A DNA stretch of 64,000 nucleotides from positions 393,368-457,367 of the forward strand of contig NW_011887300.1 of NCBI RefSeq assembly GCF_000151315.2, written 5' to 3'. The position numbers and the translations under genes are program-made. This document shows positions 52,794 through 64,000 of this stretch, in pieces. The notes beneath the pieces were generated by a model. It was not told the DNA's origin and ran no database searches. It was given only the letters and a program-made list of their open reading frames with translations. How positions within the stretch are numbered: position 1 is the stretch's first letter; every line of letters starts with the position of its first letter. Source of the stretch: Capsaspora owczarzaki ATCC 30864 (Eukaryota; Opisthokonta; Filasterea).

Positions 52794-55700
52794 ATGCTGC
52801 GACTACGGGCAGCGATGAGGCTGCACTGCTCCAATGCACTCGCACTGCGACTTGCTTCTTCAAGCTCTGTTCTCACTCGGCAGCAGCATGCGTTCAAGTC
52901 ATCCCGAAGCCACTCTCAGATGACATCCAACAACAAGGCTGCAATCGCATCATCTGGCATCACTACGAGCCCTTCTAGTAGTGCTCCTACTATTACTACG
53001 ACTACTACTGCTGCAGCGACAGGTCAGGCCGAGCTCGCTGTGCTGCAGCAGCGGATTCCAAACAAGAAGCAACGCTGGGTCGCACTCACGATTGCCCAGC
53101 CAGACGCATCGAGACCATTCGCTCAGTGGAGCACGCCAAGTGATGGGCCAACGGAACACTCGTCCAGTCGCAAGCAGCCGTCGAGCGCGGTGGACGACCA
53201 CCGACTGGATGCAGCGGCAGCGTGTCAAACCAATCCCAGCGCATCATCAGAGGGACGGCGGTTGGACGACGAGCAACACCATGAAGCTGCGCATCGACGT
53301 AAATCAATGTCAATGCTCCACGTTAGGCAAACACAATCGCCGTCAGCAGCGAGCGGGAACGAGGAGATCAAGCAGGAGATTGTCGACACTTTTGCCGCAT
53401 CGACCGCACCGCCAGCCCAGCGGCAGCAGTTAATGTACACGCAGTCGCCCGTAGTGTCACCCGAGGCAGCGCCGCTGCAAGACGCCAAGGTCGTCGAGCC
53501 ATTGCCGCAGCACTCCCAGTCCGACCAAACCTCGACAACCACAGCAGCAGCAGCAGATACGTCGCTCAGATTCCGAGCACCGCCGCTCTTGCTGGGCAAA
53601 GTGGACGCCGTCTCGTTCACAGGACAGTCGTTTGCCGAACGATGGGACCCTGAAGCGTCTTCGACATCCACAGAGACACGATCGGCAGCCCCGGTCGGCT
53701 CCGGGATTTTCGCGCTCGTGGCTTCTCTGCAAAACGCCGGCCAGCGCGCCTGGCGACTCCGCGAGGACACCCGACACCGCTTGATTGAGGCCTTCTTGCC
53801 CAAAGGATACCCACATTCCGTCACTCCAAACTACATGGGCTACTCGCGGTGGCAGGCAGTGCAGTCGGTGACTGGCACGATGACGGGAGGTTTGTGTTTT
53901 GCTTGGACTCGGTCTTTTGTTGTTTCGATCCTGTCGTGTTGAGCTATTGACCATTGCTGAAGTATGCCGAGCGAATCTCACCTGCATTGACCATCGCGCG
54001 CAGTACTTTCGACACAGGCACTGTTGTATGCGGTCGGCTTGGGCGCGGGTGCCATTCCGCTTGCTGGAGCGCTCAACTGGATTGTCAAGGACGGTCTTGG
54101 CCAGCTTGGTGGCGTGGTGTACTCGACCTTTATCAGCTCCAAGTTTGACAGCGATCCAAAGCGCCACAGGTTCTGGTCGAATGCCGCGCTGCAAGCGAGC
54201 ACACTCCTTGAGATTCTCACGCCTCTAGCACCGGGCATGTTTTTGTTTCTGGCTTCGGTGTCTAACATCGGTATGTTTGGCAGCTCGCCAAGCGGGGGGG
54301 GGGCATTGCTGGCTTTACTCACCCAAACAACTTTTCAACCCTTATTTTTTTTTTTTTTTTTGGTTTCCACAGGCAAAAACATTTCTTGGCTCGCAGCCTC
54401 CAGCACCCGTGCGCAAATGCACAACAGCCTGACACTGCGAGACAATCTTGGCGATGTCACCGGGAAGGCGGGGAGCCAGGCTATTGCCACGAGCCTGATT
54501 GGCACAGGTCTGGGTATCGCCATTGCCCCGTTCGTCGGCACAGACCCGATAGCAGTGCTGCTTGCCTTTCTCCCGCTATCGATTGTTAACATGGTGTCCA
54601 ACTACCGTTCTAACACCATTGTTCAGTAAGAAGGTTTTCCGGATTTGCTCGGATTTGTGCGATTTTTTTTTTTACGGGTTTTTCTTTTGCACTCGGAATG
54701 CCGCACTAACAACGCCGTCCCGGTTCTTGGCGTCCCTCCCATCAACAGCATGCGCACTTTAAATGTTCAACGTGCAGAACGCCTCTTTATGCACTTTTTG
54801 CTGCACAACCGTGCCGCCTTGATCGATGCCGCAGGTGAGTCGTTTTCACAAACGAAAAATCCAGTCATTGCACCCTCGCATTCAAACTGCACATTGCCAA
54901 ATTCACTCTTTGTTGAATTCATGCATGCCTCAATAGCCGCAGATAAAATGGCATTCTCCACGCCCATGCAATACCAGCTGCTCACACCTTCTCAAGTTAG
55001 CGGCGCAGAGTCGTTCGTGTGGCATTATCGAACAATTTTTGACGTGCCTGTGTGCGTGGAGCCACCGATTGATGTTGTCTTTGCCAAACACGACGCCACT
55101 GCGAGCTCCTCGGCGACCACAGGCAAGGCCACTGCAAACACCCCGCTCTACGAGCCCAAGCGCCTGCTCGAACGTCTCAGGAAGGCACTGGGACGCTCAC
55201 CTCCAGCGCAACTGCCGATTGATTCGTGCGCCGTTTCTCTGTTGCTCGGCGACGTGTGGATGCTGGGACGCGAGAACTACCTGCTCGCAGTCATGGACGC
55301 AACTCAGCACGAAGGCGGCATGCTGGCTGCACTGGACATTGCTTACCAAACGCCGTCATTCTCGCTGCTCCCGTCAGATACACCTCCCACAGCTATTCCG
55401 CCGCCTCCATCCAACGCCTCCGAATCTCTTCAAACCGAGCAGGCCGGAACACCGCCATCGCTGCAGCGGCGACGCACTGTTTGCCTGTGGTTCCGTGAAG
55501 GTACCACCTCCAACGAGATGGTCACAGGCTTCTTGCATGCATGTCTACTCAGGTATGCGATGGAGGATCCCGATGTGAGGGCCGCATTCCTCGGAGCGTC
55601 CGTCGCCGCTTCATCCGGCACCACCGACGCCAACACCGTGCTGCCTGCTGCACACGCCGAGCAGATTCGCTCCATGGTCATCTCCAGTCGTCAGCCAACC

Positions 55701-55886
55701 GCAACGGACGCGCAACAGCTCGAATCGGAAGCAAACGCGCTCCTGGAAGAGGTGGTTCTATCCCGCGTCAGCCACTCGATCGTTCGTACCATCAGCCCGA
55801 ACTTTTCAGCGGCGCTCGCCAAAAGCGGCTGGCGCACCAAGAATGTATTCCTAGCCGAAGGCGATGCCCGTCTCGTGACCGACTAA
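52794..55886 (+). CDS. RUS1 family protein (DUF647, C16orf58/Root UVB sensitive-like), five exons
   Basis: Exons 52794-53889, 54004-54270, 54373-54625, 54749-54834 and 54943-55886 join in phase to about 881 residues. The DUF647 core starts near residue 340: FLPKGYPHSVTPNYMGYSRW, QALLYAVGLGAGAIPLAGAL, NWIVKDGLGQLGG, STFISSKFDSDPKRHRFW, TGKAGSQAIATSLIGTGLGI. The C-terminal half (GDVWMLGRENYLLAVMDA, REGTTSNEMVTGFLHACLLR, SGWRTKNVFLAEGD) fits the rest of the family. An Arg/Ser-rich leader (MLRLRAAMRLHCSNALALRL) resembles an organelle-targeting peptide, and about 300 residues of low-complexity Ser/Ala/Gln sequence precede the core. The biochemical role is unknown even in plants and animals. The last acceptor is either 54942 or 54936; both are in phase. 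Confidence 0.9.
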
Positions 55887-55923
55887 GAAGGGAAGCGGCT
55901 GTATTCTTGATCAAATCCAACAC

Positions 55924-55929
55924 AATAAA
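55924..55929 (+). other. Poly(A) signal AATAAA of the RUS1 gene
   Basis: AATAAA 38 bp after the RUS1 stop; the next gene starts only about 100 bp later. Confidence 0.55.
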
Positions 55930-56033
55930 CGCTCATTTTGTTGTTGATTTCACAATCGCACCGACTGTTTTGATTCACAAATGCTATTTTCTTTGAGCAT
56001 TGCTTGCTTTTTGGGCTTGAGCTCAGTCGCTCC

Positions 56034-59000
56034 ATGTCCACAGCTCCCCGCGAGTCGACGGCGCTCATTGTTGAGCTGCCAACTCGAACGGTAAGTCGCT
56101 CTCACAGAGTTGCTCTCTCTCTCTCTCTCTCTCTCTGCCGCCGCCGCGCGCTGCTGTCCAAACCCGAACGCGCTGTCTCTTGTCCTTCCGTTTGCATCTG
56201 CACCAACTGCCTCTGTTCAGGGTGCGGGGGTTGGGTTGGGTCGGGGTTCCCGATCGCTGAACTCAGTCTGCATTCATTCAATTTTGAACAGGCGCTGGTC
56301 TGCTCGCCAGTCTCGCTGCCACACACGGTGGTCATCACCATCGACTGCTACACGGGCGCGCTGTCACACACGGGCACTTGGCTCGCGGACGTCTTTGCCA
56401 CCGAGGATGACGCGATGGCCGCACTCGAGCTCGTCGAGCGAAGGCGACCAACGTCAACACGGTAAAAAAAAACCAACCCAAAAAAAAAAAAAAAAAAAAT
56501 TCAATGTTTCTCAGATTTTGAAAACATTGGTCTTGTTTTTTGAAAGTTTACTCATTTTTTTTAAGTCGACAAGCAATGTCTCACTTCTGTGTCGTTCTCG
56601 TTCGTATGCTTGGTTGGTTTTTTTTTTTTTTTTTTTTTTTGCCGACCCATTTTCGTTTCGGCTTTGGATCGGCATGCTTTTGCGGCAAAATCAGCCGTGT
56701 GAGTGCCTTAGCAGGGTACCTGGTGCAAGGAAAATCAGCGCACTTACTTGTGATTGACAAGGTGAGTATTGAGCGTTTGTTTGTGTTTGCGAAACAGCGA
56801 CTTGTCGCACAAAGTTCTCACACGTTGAACACTGTGCCTGCCCGAAGGTTCGTACATGGCATCTGCTGGGTCACCACATTCACTCTGTGGCCAAGGCAGC
56901 CTGGATTACCATTCCTCTGCGCCATCTCAGCGCCATCGCCAAGCGTGACAGTCAGGTTGTCGATTTCGCGCTCAAGCGCTATCCGCTGCTCGACACGCAC
57001 TACTTTTGCGAGACTCTCGACATTACGCGGCCATTCCCATCAACACATCCAGTAACGGACCCAGATCCAGCTTTTGTATGGAATACGTGGCTTGGTTCGC
57101 CATTTATCGCCCTTGGCATGAGCCGCTGCTGTGTCGTCCTATTGCAAGGCGTGGTGTCTGGCCGATCTACCGCCCCTTCCAGTTCCTCGCCTAGGTGAGC
57201 GTTCCTTTCCTCTTGTGATTGAGTCGCATGATTGCTTTGGTTTCCAGCGTTGTCTGTCGACCGAGTTGCTGAGTCGTTTTGCCTCTTGTTTTGAATTTGC
57301 ATTGGTAGCTCGCCATTGCTCGCATTCCACATGATCATCATGAGCCGGCAAAGTCGATTGCATCCAGGAACAAAACAATTCGCTTGCGGTCTCAATCACG
57401 CTGCAGAATCAGGCAACGAGTCCGAGTGCGAGACGATTGTGTGGTGCTCGGTTCCGCCGGCATCGTCTGCATCTACTTCAGACACGGTCCGCACGGCATC
57501 CTTTTCTAGTGCACCCGTCGTGCCTTCCCAGCAGACCCCCAATTCTCGCCGGTTGTCGGGCAGCTCGGTCGCCTCGTTGACGTTTGCCAATCCTCGGACG
57601 TATGTCGCCGAGGCCGAGCCGTGGCACCACACCGTTCTATGGCGGTCCTTTGTGCTTCGCCGTGGCACAGTTCCCGTGTGGTATCGTTTCGGACTGCGCG
57701 GTTCCGTCTTGCAAGACCCGACCACCCTTTTCAACCAGGCAAGCTCTGGTGCTGATCGGCTGGTCAACGTTGTCGGTGGTGCAGCCGCGTCGTCCGGCAG
57801 CGTTGGATCAACGAATGCTGCTGGTACTGGCGGGATGTCCGCTGGCACGGCCAGTGGGACGCAGAGCGCACAGGGCAGCTCGGCATCCGGATCTGCCAGC
57901 AACGCCGCAAGCGGGGGATCTTCCTCGACCGGAAGCGGCAGTAACGCAAGTTCGAGCGCCTCTGGCAGCGGGTTGTCGGGCGCCGCATCTCTTGCAGCAT
58001 TAAGCGCTAGTCTTGCCACGGAAATCCGCGTGCGCGAGGAGGACTTTAGCGAAGGAGTGGAGCGGTACTTTTTGCGGCTCTGCGAACGTCTTCGTTGCAA
58101 GGAAGTTGTGTGCATCGACCTGCTGCGCTCGGACGCGGAGATACGCGATTCCAGTCCTGCGGTCGGCGGCGGAAATGTCAGCGAGCAACACCAAGCACTA
58201 TGCGATGCCTTCAACGTGGCTGTGCAGGTGACTCGTTCGCGTGTTCGCATGCGGATTGATGTCGCGCACTACGATTGGCACGGCCACGTTGGATCGGTTC
58301 CAGACGAAGGTCTGATGGGCGGTCTGTGGAATGCCGTTGGGTCGGCCGTGTTTGGGGCTGGCATGAGCGGTGGTTCTGCCGAGCTTGTCGGCCAGCACGA
58401 CGAAATCATTACTGCCGAGCCTGCACTTGCTCTGTCGGACGTGGTGGACGGCAGCCGAGCGAGTCAGATGGATTTGGACGACGCGCTGAATTCGAGTACC
58501 TCCATGTCCGTCGCGGCCCAGCCGTCGCTCGGCATGTCGGGCGCGTTTTACAACGACGCGAGCAACTTATCTCGCGGCGTGAATGACGCTCAATCGAGCA
58601 ATCGTACTCATCCCAGTGCCGCCGGCGATATTCACGACACCTCGTTCGACATTGGCGACATTCGTGTTTATGGTGCCAGCAGCAGCTCCTCGTCTGCTGC
58701 CGCATCGTCCCACGCGACAGCGCAGGCTGCATCAGGGTCGAGTAGCAACGCCTCGCCACAGTTCAGCACTGGCGTATCGTCCCGTTCAAACAGCGATGCG
58801 AGCGCGTACAGCTCGTTCTGGTCTTGGCGCAAACTCGAGCGTAAAAACCTGGACGCCATGTCGTCCAACCCAAACACTGCCTTGCTGACGGTCGCCGAGA
58901 CACAAGACGGCAGTCATCTCAGGGGCTCTCGATCCAGCTCGAACGCCATGCCTGCGCCCGACCTCTTCAACGACCCGAAATCCACCACCGCACCCGTTCA

Positions 59001-62000
59001 TCCGCGTGCGGCAGATGCCTCTCAAATTGCCGTGGATCAGTCTCAGCGACAACATGGCATGCTGCGTTTTGTCTGCGAAGATTCGCTGCATGCCACCAAT
59101 CCCTCCGCGTTTTACGTGACGCTACGTTTGGTGATTGAAGCCACTCGACAGCTGCGGCATGCATTTGAGCGGCGGCAAGCGCAGACGGCTCGGCCCTCGC
59201 CTTCCCCGTCTGGCTCTTCCTCCGCTGCTGCTGCTGCTAGTCAAAGCCAACCCCCCACACAACAACAACAACAACAACAACAGCAACAACAGCAACCGAA
59301 GCGACGACCTTCTCTCATCAGTCGTCTCTCCTTGCAGGACGGCGGCGTTCCTGATCAGCCCGACTTTATTGCAATGCTTTCCAGCAATCCACTCGAGTCT
59401 CCATTTGGCAGCAAGCAAAGTGCGGAATTCGCGGTTGCTTCGCAGATCGAACTTCAGACATCCGCAGCACCAGCGGTCGACCAATTGCCGCCGAGCTTAA
59501 CGGCGCGCACTTCGAGCGAACTGGTTGTACAGATTGATCCAGCGTTGCTCGAGTGCATTGGCTCGTTTTTCGTCGGTGATCACGAAGTGGGGCTTGCTCT
59601 GTTTGATCCGTCGAGTTTGACCCCGACGAACGCGACATCGTCCTCTGTCGCAACAACGCCGGGCGTCGCATCGTCGGGGCCTGCTACGCCTCTTGGTACC
59701 AGCTCTGCTTTCAGTGGCCCCGCAGGATCCGACCCACGGTCTATCAGTCTCGGGCAGCTCACGCTTGCTCCCGGTGCGGTCGTGCCCCCAAGCGGTGCAC
59801 CTTCCGCTGCTCGTCGATTGTGGGAAGCGGTCCCACGAGCGTTGATTGGGCCAGGTTTGAACGCGCGGGGTGCCATGCAAGTCGCTCGGCGCAGCCGGTT
59901 GGAAACGCTGGCTGCGCATGCACATCGCCAGCTGCAAGTCGAGCTGTTCTTGGGACTGCGTGTTCGAGAATTGCTTCCGAGCGTGCTTCAAGCGCCGCTG
60001 CATTGGGTTTCGCCTGCACCCCACAACTTTGCGCCGTACATTGCTTCGGATTCGACGAATGGGGTATCGGCACGGCACCAACAGCAGCTGCAACAGCAAC
60101 AGCCACAACAGCCGCTACAGCCGCAGCAGCAACTGCTCTTCCCACAGTATTCCAAGGGTCAGCCTGCTTTGCCACTTCTTTCGTCTTCGACGTCGTCTCT
60201 GAGTAGCACTGGTGGAGGGCACCCCGGAGTGGGCTCGTTCGGCGATTCACCACCAGTTGGTAGCGGACTCGGAGCAAGCTCGGTTGCTGCTGTTGTCGCC
60301 ACGCCGTCATCATGCTGCGTTGCCGTCTATCCTGGCAAGCTGTACACTGTGGACGGGCTTGTCGCACCAGCAGACATTGTGCTGCAACGGGGCGAAAATC
60401 CAGTCCTCTATGGCCCGCTCGGCGCTGAAACAATTGAGCTGGACATCTTTTTGAGTCAGCCGTGCCACCTGCGCGAGCTTTCCCTGATTGTGAGGCATGG
60501 CGTGTGCGACGTGACCTCGCCACAGTTCCTCTCGGTGAGCATTGGCATGTACCGGAATGAACTCCAAGCCGCTCTCCAAAATATCGCCATCCCTTGCTGC
60601 ACGGACGGCACTGTTCTCACCTACGCCATCCCTGTCGTGGGCTTTGGAGAGAAGGACTCCTCCCAACTCGTTCGGTTTGGCCGTGATCGCGGCGACGAGC
60701 TGCTGACGAGGATTGTTCGAGTGCGCCTGCAAGGTATTCCGTCCAACACGCAGATGACGTTTGGCGACATTGCCTTGTACGGTCTGCTCCCGCATCAAAT
60801 TGAACTCCAGCGGCTGCTCTTGGAGCAGCAGAGCGCTTCGGCCCTCACCGTCAGCAGCACAACAGACGTGCTCAACGAACTTTCGCTGCATCACACCGCC
60901 CAGTCGGAAAAGGCCGCGCTGACCAAAGCCCCAAAGTCGCAGCAGCCTCCGGCGGCTTCGCAGCAGCAGCAGCGATCGACCACCTCGCTTCCGTTTGCTT
61001 CCGCGACAGCCATCGGAGCGTCGAGTCGATCAACGGCAGCTGCGCCTGGCCGCGTTGGCAAGCAACGCAAGCCCTTGCAACACCAACAGCAAGGGAAGGC
61101 AGAGGCAGCCGTTGCAACCGCGCTGCTTCGTTCCTCGCTTTTTTCGCGCTACGCCTTTGCCAACTTGAACGCAAAGCTTGCCGAAGCCAAACTACTGGGC
61201 GTGGTTGGATTTGTTGATGCCTTCCCGATGCTGTCTGCATTTGCCTTTGCTGCCTCGGCGGCCTCTTCCGCGTCAGCTTCCGCCGCGCTTGCAGCGCATG
61301 CTTCGTATGGGCCAACGACCTTGAACGCAGCGTCTGCGGTCGGCCGACGGTCTTCCAAGTTGACAGGCCAACACGATGCCTCGCTCGCGCCGCCGCCGGT
61401 GGGTTTGCATCTCCAGCATCACCTCAGCCAGCCGCGCAGAGCCAGCGGACAGTGGCCGACGTCGCTTTCAACAAGCTTCACTTCCAGCCAGCCAACGGAC
61501 TTTGGTGGCCGCAGCTCCATGTCGAGTTCGCAACTGTCATCTCAACTTGCGCATCCACAGCAGCAACAACACTATCATTCCCGAATTCAGTCGCAGCATG
61601 CTACCTCGTCCTCAAGTATGGCTGGGTTTGCACTTGGTGCCACCACTGATTCGAGGCATGAGAGTGGCCCGCACTTGCTCAGCTCGTCCTATGCTCCCTC
61701 GAGCTTGCTTCTTCAGCAGCAATCGGGTCCATCGTCGGCAGCATCGACTGGCAGTCATTTCCACCAGCATGCCAAGGCCCTTGCGGGCAACGCTTTCAAC
61801 TCGGCCAACCACCAGCTCGACGCGCCGCAAGTGCATTCTCTGCCAGGCTCGTCGTTTTCAGCCGTTTCCTTTGGACGTGCCCTCACCTCCATATCCCGTC
61901 CGTCCTTTGCCCCTCCGTCTTCGAAATCCGACATTGGCGGAATCACTGCCGCATTTGTGAGCAGCGGGCCGAACTCGCCACGGATTCGCAGTACTTCGCT

Positions 62001-64000
62001 GATGCGCGCTCAAAGCCGCCTGCAGCAGGAGCAACTCAACGCTCTGGAGTGCTACAGCAAGGAGCTTCGCGAGCGCACGTCAAAGGTCAAGCGCGGTGGC
62101 TCTCTCACCTTGCTCGACGCGTTGGCGCTCGAGGTCCTGCGCCTGCAACTGGGCGTGAGCACGCAGCACCGCGACCGCTGCGCAAGCGCGCTTGGCTGGG
62201 CGCCTCAGCAGCTCAACCCGAATCGCCTGATTGTTCCGCGAGATGTGCGTCTCATCTTCCCGTTAACGGTGGCCGGCCCAAGCAGCAAGCTCAAGCAGCC
62301 AACCTGCGCTGCCTACAATTGCCGAACGGTTCTGACCACAGAGACTGCGGCGCTGTGCCACCTCTGCTGCCGGCACTTTTGCGCGGCCGACATGCACGAA
62401 AGCCCCGTCGAGCTGGTGGAATTCGCGCTCGGCTCGCCCGTTCCAGTTTGCCAAGCGTGCCACATTGTCGCATCGAGACAGCTGTCCCTGGTTGACGAGC
62501 TCATTGCTCTGGGCGAGCGTCCGCATACATTCAAGTCTTGGCAGCACGTCTTGTTCCAGAGGAATGCCTTCTTGACGGAGTTGCAAAGCGCCTATCCGTT
62601 TGTGCGCAACGCTCGGCTGCCGCAGGAGTTGTCGTTGCTCAGCCGGTCGGCCCAACCCCCGATTTCCTCCCCGTCAGCCTCGGAGCCGCCAGGCGTTGGG
62701 GCGCTGATGATGGAGTCATCGAGTCACCATGCCGCCGCGTCGATGATGATGCACCGCTCCCCACTGCCGCCGATTCCTGGCTCGCCCGCGATTTTGGGCA
62801 CCTCGCCGATGCTGTCTTCTGCGCTTAGTCCGATGAAACTGGAATCAGGTCGAAAGCCGGTGGTGCACGGATCTACCGCCACGATTGGTCTCGAGGACGA
62901 AGGCGAATCGAGCGTCACTCCTCGTCCGGCTCCTCCTTTGGTGTCTGGATTCACTCACTCGCTGCGCCGCGATGCCTACAAGTCGCCAACCGCAATGCCG
63001 AAGATGGAAGATGACGATGACCTCGCCGACTACCATGAGCTGGAAGCCGCTGGACCTTGCCGTTCTGTGGCCGAGTTTCCCAGCGCGGGCATTTTGGAGG
63101 CTGTGGCCACGCATGTCGAATCGCCGCCGGTGGAAGTGATTCTCGCACCACCCACCCTCCTGCCCGCCAACACCACGTGGTATGCTCCTACGGGAGTGCG
63201 CACCGTCCAGTTGCGCATCGTTCTCCCTCAGCTGACACATGTGAGCGAGGTTTCACTCGTCGCTGACGCCTTGGGATATCGCATTGGAGATCTTCCTCAG
63301 GTCAAGCTGTCCTTTTGCACCCTGCTTCGTGGCGGCGACGCCGAGGAAGTGCGACTGCGTGGTGCTCTACCTCAATTGAACGCTCCTCCTCGCAAGTCCC
63401 TCACATCCGAGTCAATGAGTGCCGTTGAGTTTGACCACCTGGAAGAGTTTGATTGGAATTTGCAGCAGGCCGCTGCTGACCGGATGCGCTCTGGGCATTC
63501 CGAAGAGACTGTCAGTCTGTCCGCTTTGCCCGTCGTCTTGCAAGGACTGGTACACAAGCCGCGGACGGAATCTCTGGGGCGAGTGCACGATAGCGATCCG
63601 TCTGTGCTCGTTCAGCCGTATTCGATTCTCTCTTTCCGTCCGCCTGATGCATGCCTCTCGAGATTGATTATTGTGCAACTCACCCTCCCCGCTCAGGCTG
63701 GTGGCGAAGCCCGGACCAGCGTACAGCAGCAAGCCAAGGAGTCATTTACCGCCGGCGCGTCGACTACTCTCCAGGAGTGGACCTCGACTGTTCAGCCGCC
63801 GCCCGCCGCATCGAGAGCTGCGTCCACGGAAACGTCCAAGCGCCGCACTGCCCGAACACTGGTGTTTGGTGAAGACCCTTCTGCTCCGCAGGCGACTGGC
63901 AAGCCCCAGAGCGCGGACAGTAGTTTGCCGCTTCCCATTCCATCTGCTACTGGAGCAACAGCAACAGCAACAGCAACCGCCGAATCTGTCGATGCTCAGC
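56034..64000 (+). CDS. SAC9-like SAC-domain protein, catalytically degenerate, partial at 3' end
   Basis: Exons 56034-56090, 56292-56461, 56695-56761, 56848-57194 and 57309 to beyond the window end join in phase; more than 2,440 residues are visible and no stop occurs before 64000. The order of blocks matches plant SAC9: ALIVELPTRT, WLADVFATEDDAMAALE, RVSALAGYLVQGKSAHLLVI, KRYPLLDTHYFCETLDITRP, FVWNTWLGSPF, SRLHPGTKQFACGLNHAAES, RRGTVPVWY, VVCIDLLRSDAE, AHYDWHGHV. The catalytic loop reads FVCEDSLHATN instead of NCxDCLDRTN, so the CX5R Arg and an Asp are gone. Downstream are the SAC9-type C-terminal domains, a Cys-rich zinc region at 62305-62463 and long Ser/Gln-rich linkers. Family role: phosphoinositide turnover and endomembrane traffic. 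Here it is probably a pseudo-phosphatase (inference). Confidence 0.88.
62304..62463 (+). other. FYVE-like/Cys-rich zinc-binding region in the SAC9-like protein
   Basis: Cys pairs in the order CAAYNC, CHLCCRHFC, then CQAC, with spacing like a FYVE or related treble-clef zinc finger. Plant SAC9 has an equivalent Cys-rich part in the same place. The basic FYVE signature that binds PI3P is not evident, so the ligand is open. Confidence 0.6.

Noticed and set aside
57396-60523. Several minus-strand frames of 200-280 codons
   Set aside because: All are antisense to the single long exon of the SAC9-like gene, whose translation aligns with known blocks throughout.
1-64000. Transposons, LTR elements, virus-derived genes, tRNA and rRNA genes
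   Set aside because: Looked for reverse transcriptase, integrase, transposase and capsid-like motifs, terminal repeats and tRNA box elements by eye; nothing convincing was seen.

Overview
The window looks like nuclear DNA of a unicellular holozoan. The best guess is a filasterean such as Capsaspora; this is inferred from gene content and not proven. It shows spliceosomal introns, mostly 70-200 bp with GT-AG ends, intergenic gaps of 0.1-2 kb, AATAAA signals, GC-rich third codon positions and many poly-Gln/poly-Ser tracts. It also carries T-box transcription factors, which are confined to opisthokonts. A 100-N assembly gap lies at 11855-11954. No tRNA, rRNA, CRISPR, LTR element, Polinton or other transposon could be recognised.

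Layout. 0-5 kb: aspartyl aminopeptidase (+) converges on a PP2C phosphatase (-). 5-9 kb: a Brachyury-like T-box gene (-). 10-13.7 kb: a divergent pair of secreted laminin-G paralogues flanking the assembly gap. 13.8-16.3 kb: an LRR-like protein (-) head to head with a GYPP-repeat membrane protein (+). 16.6-21.3 kb: mevalonate diphosphate decarboxylase (-) head to head with an SCPx-type thiolase (+). 21.4-25.9 kb: a membrane-anchored M16 peptidase (-). 26-27.8 kb: a gene-poor stretch with a weak chain of possible exons. 27.9-30.5 kb: a coiled-coil protein (-). 30.8-33.5 kb: a DCAF4-type WD protein (-), divergent from a transmembrane coiled-coil protein (+, to 35.5 kb). 36.4-37.8 kb: a PHYHD1-type dioxygenase (+). 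38-42 kb: two tandem T-box genes (-) almost touching each other. 42.4-50 kb: a membrane RBR-type RING protein and a Ser/Thr kinase (both -). 50.2-56 kb: an R3H/SUZ RNA-binding protein (-) divergent from a RUS1/DUF647 protein (+). 56 kb to the end: a very large SAC9-like gene (+) that runs off the window.

The genes do not form a pathway. They are mostly housekeeping (sterol/isoprenoid, thiolase, peptidase, phosphatase, ubiquitin adaptor), with three T-box regulators on one strand within 37 kb. The points most worth a second look are four. (1) The SAC9-like protein keeps its whole architecture but has lost the Arg and an Asp of the CX5R(T) catalytic motif. (2) The two tandem T-box genes share a derived T-box C-terminus, and the coding-like frame of the second starts right at the stop of the first. 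(3) The RBR protein has His where the RING2 catalytic Cys should be. (4) The DCAF4 gene has an unexplained frame change. The last exon, at 57309-64000, is one open frame of more than 2,200 codons without a stop inside the window.
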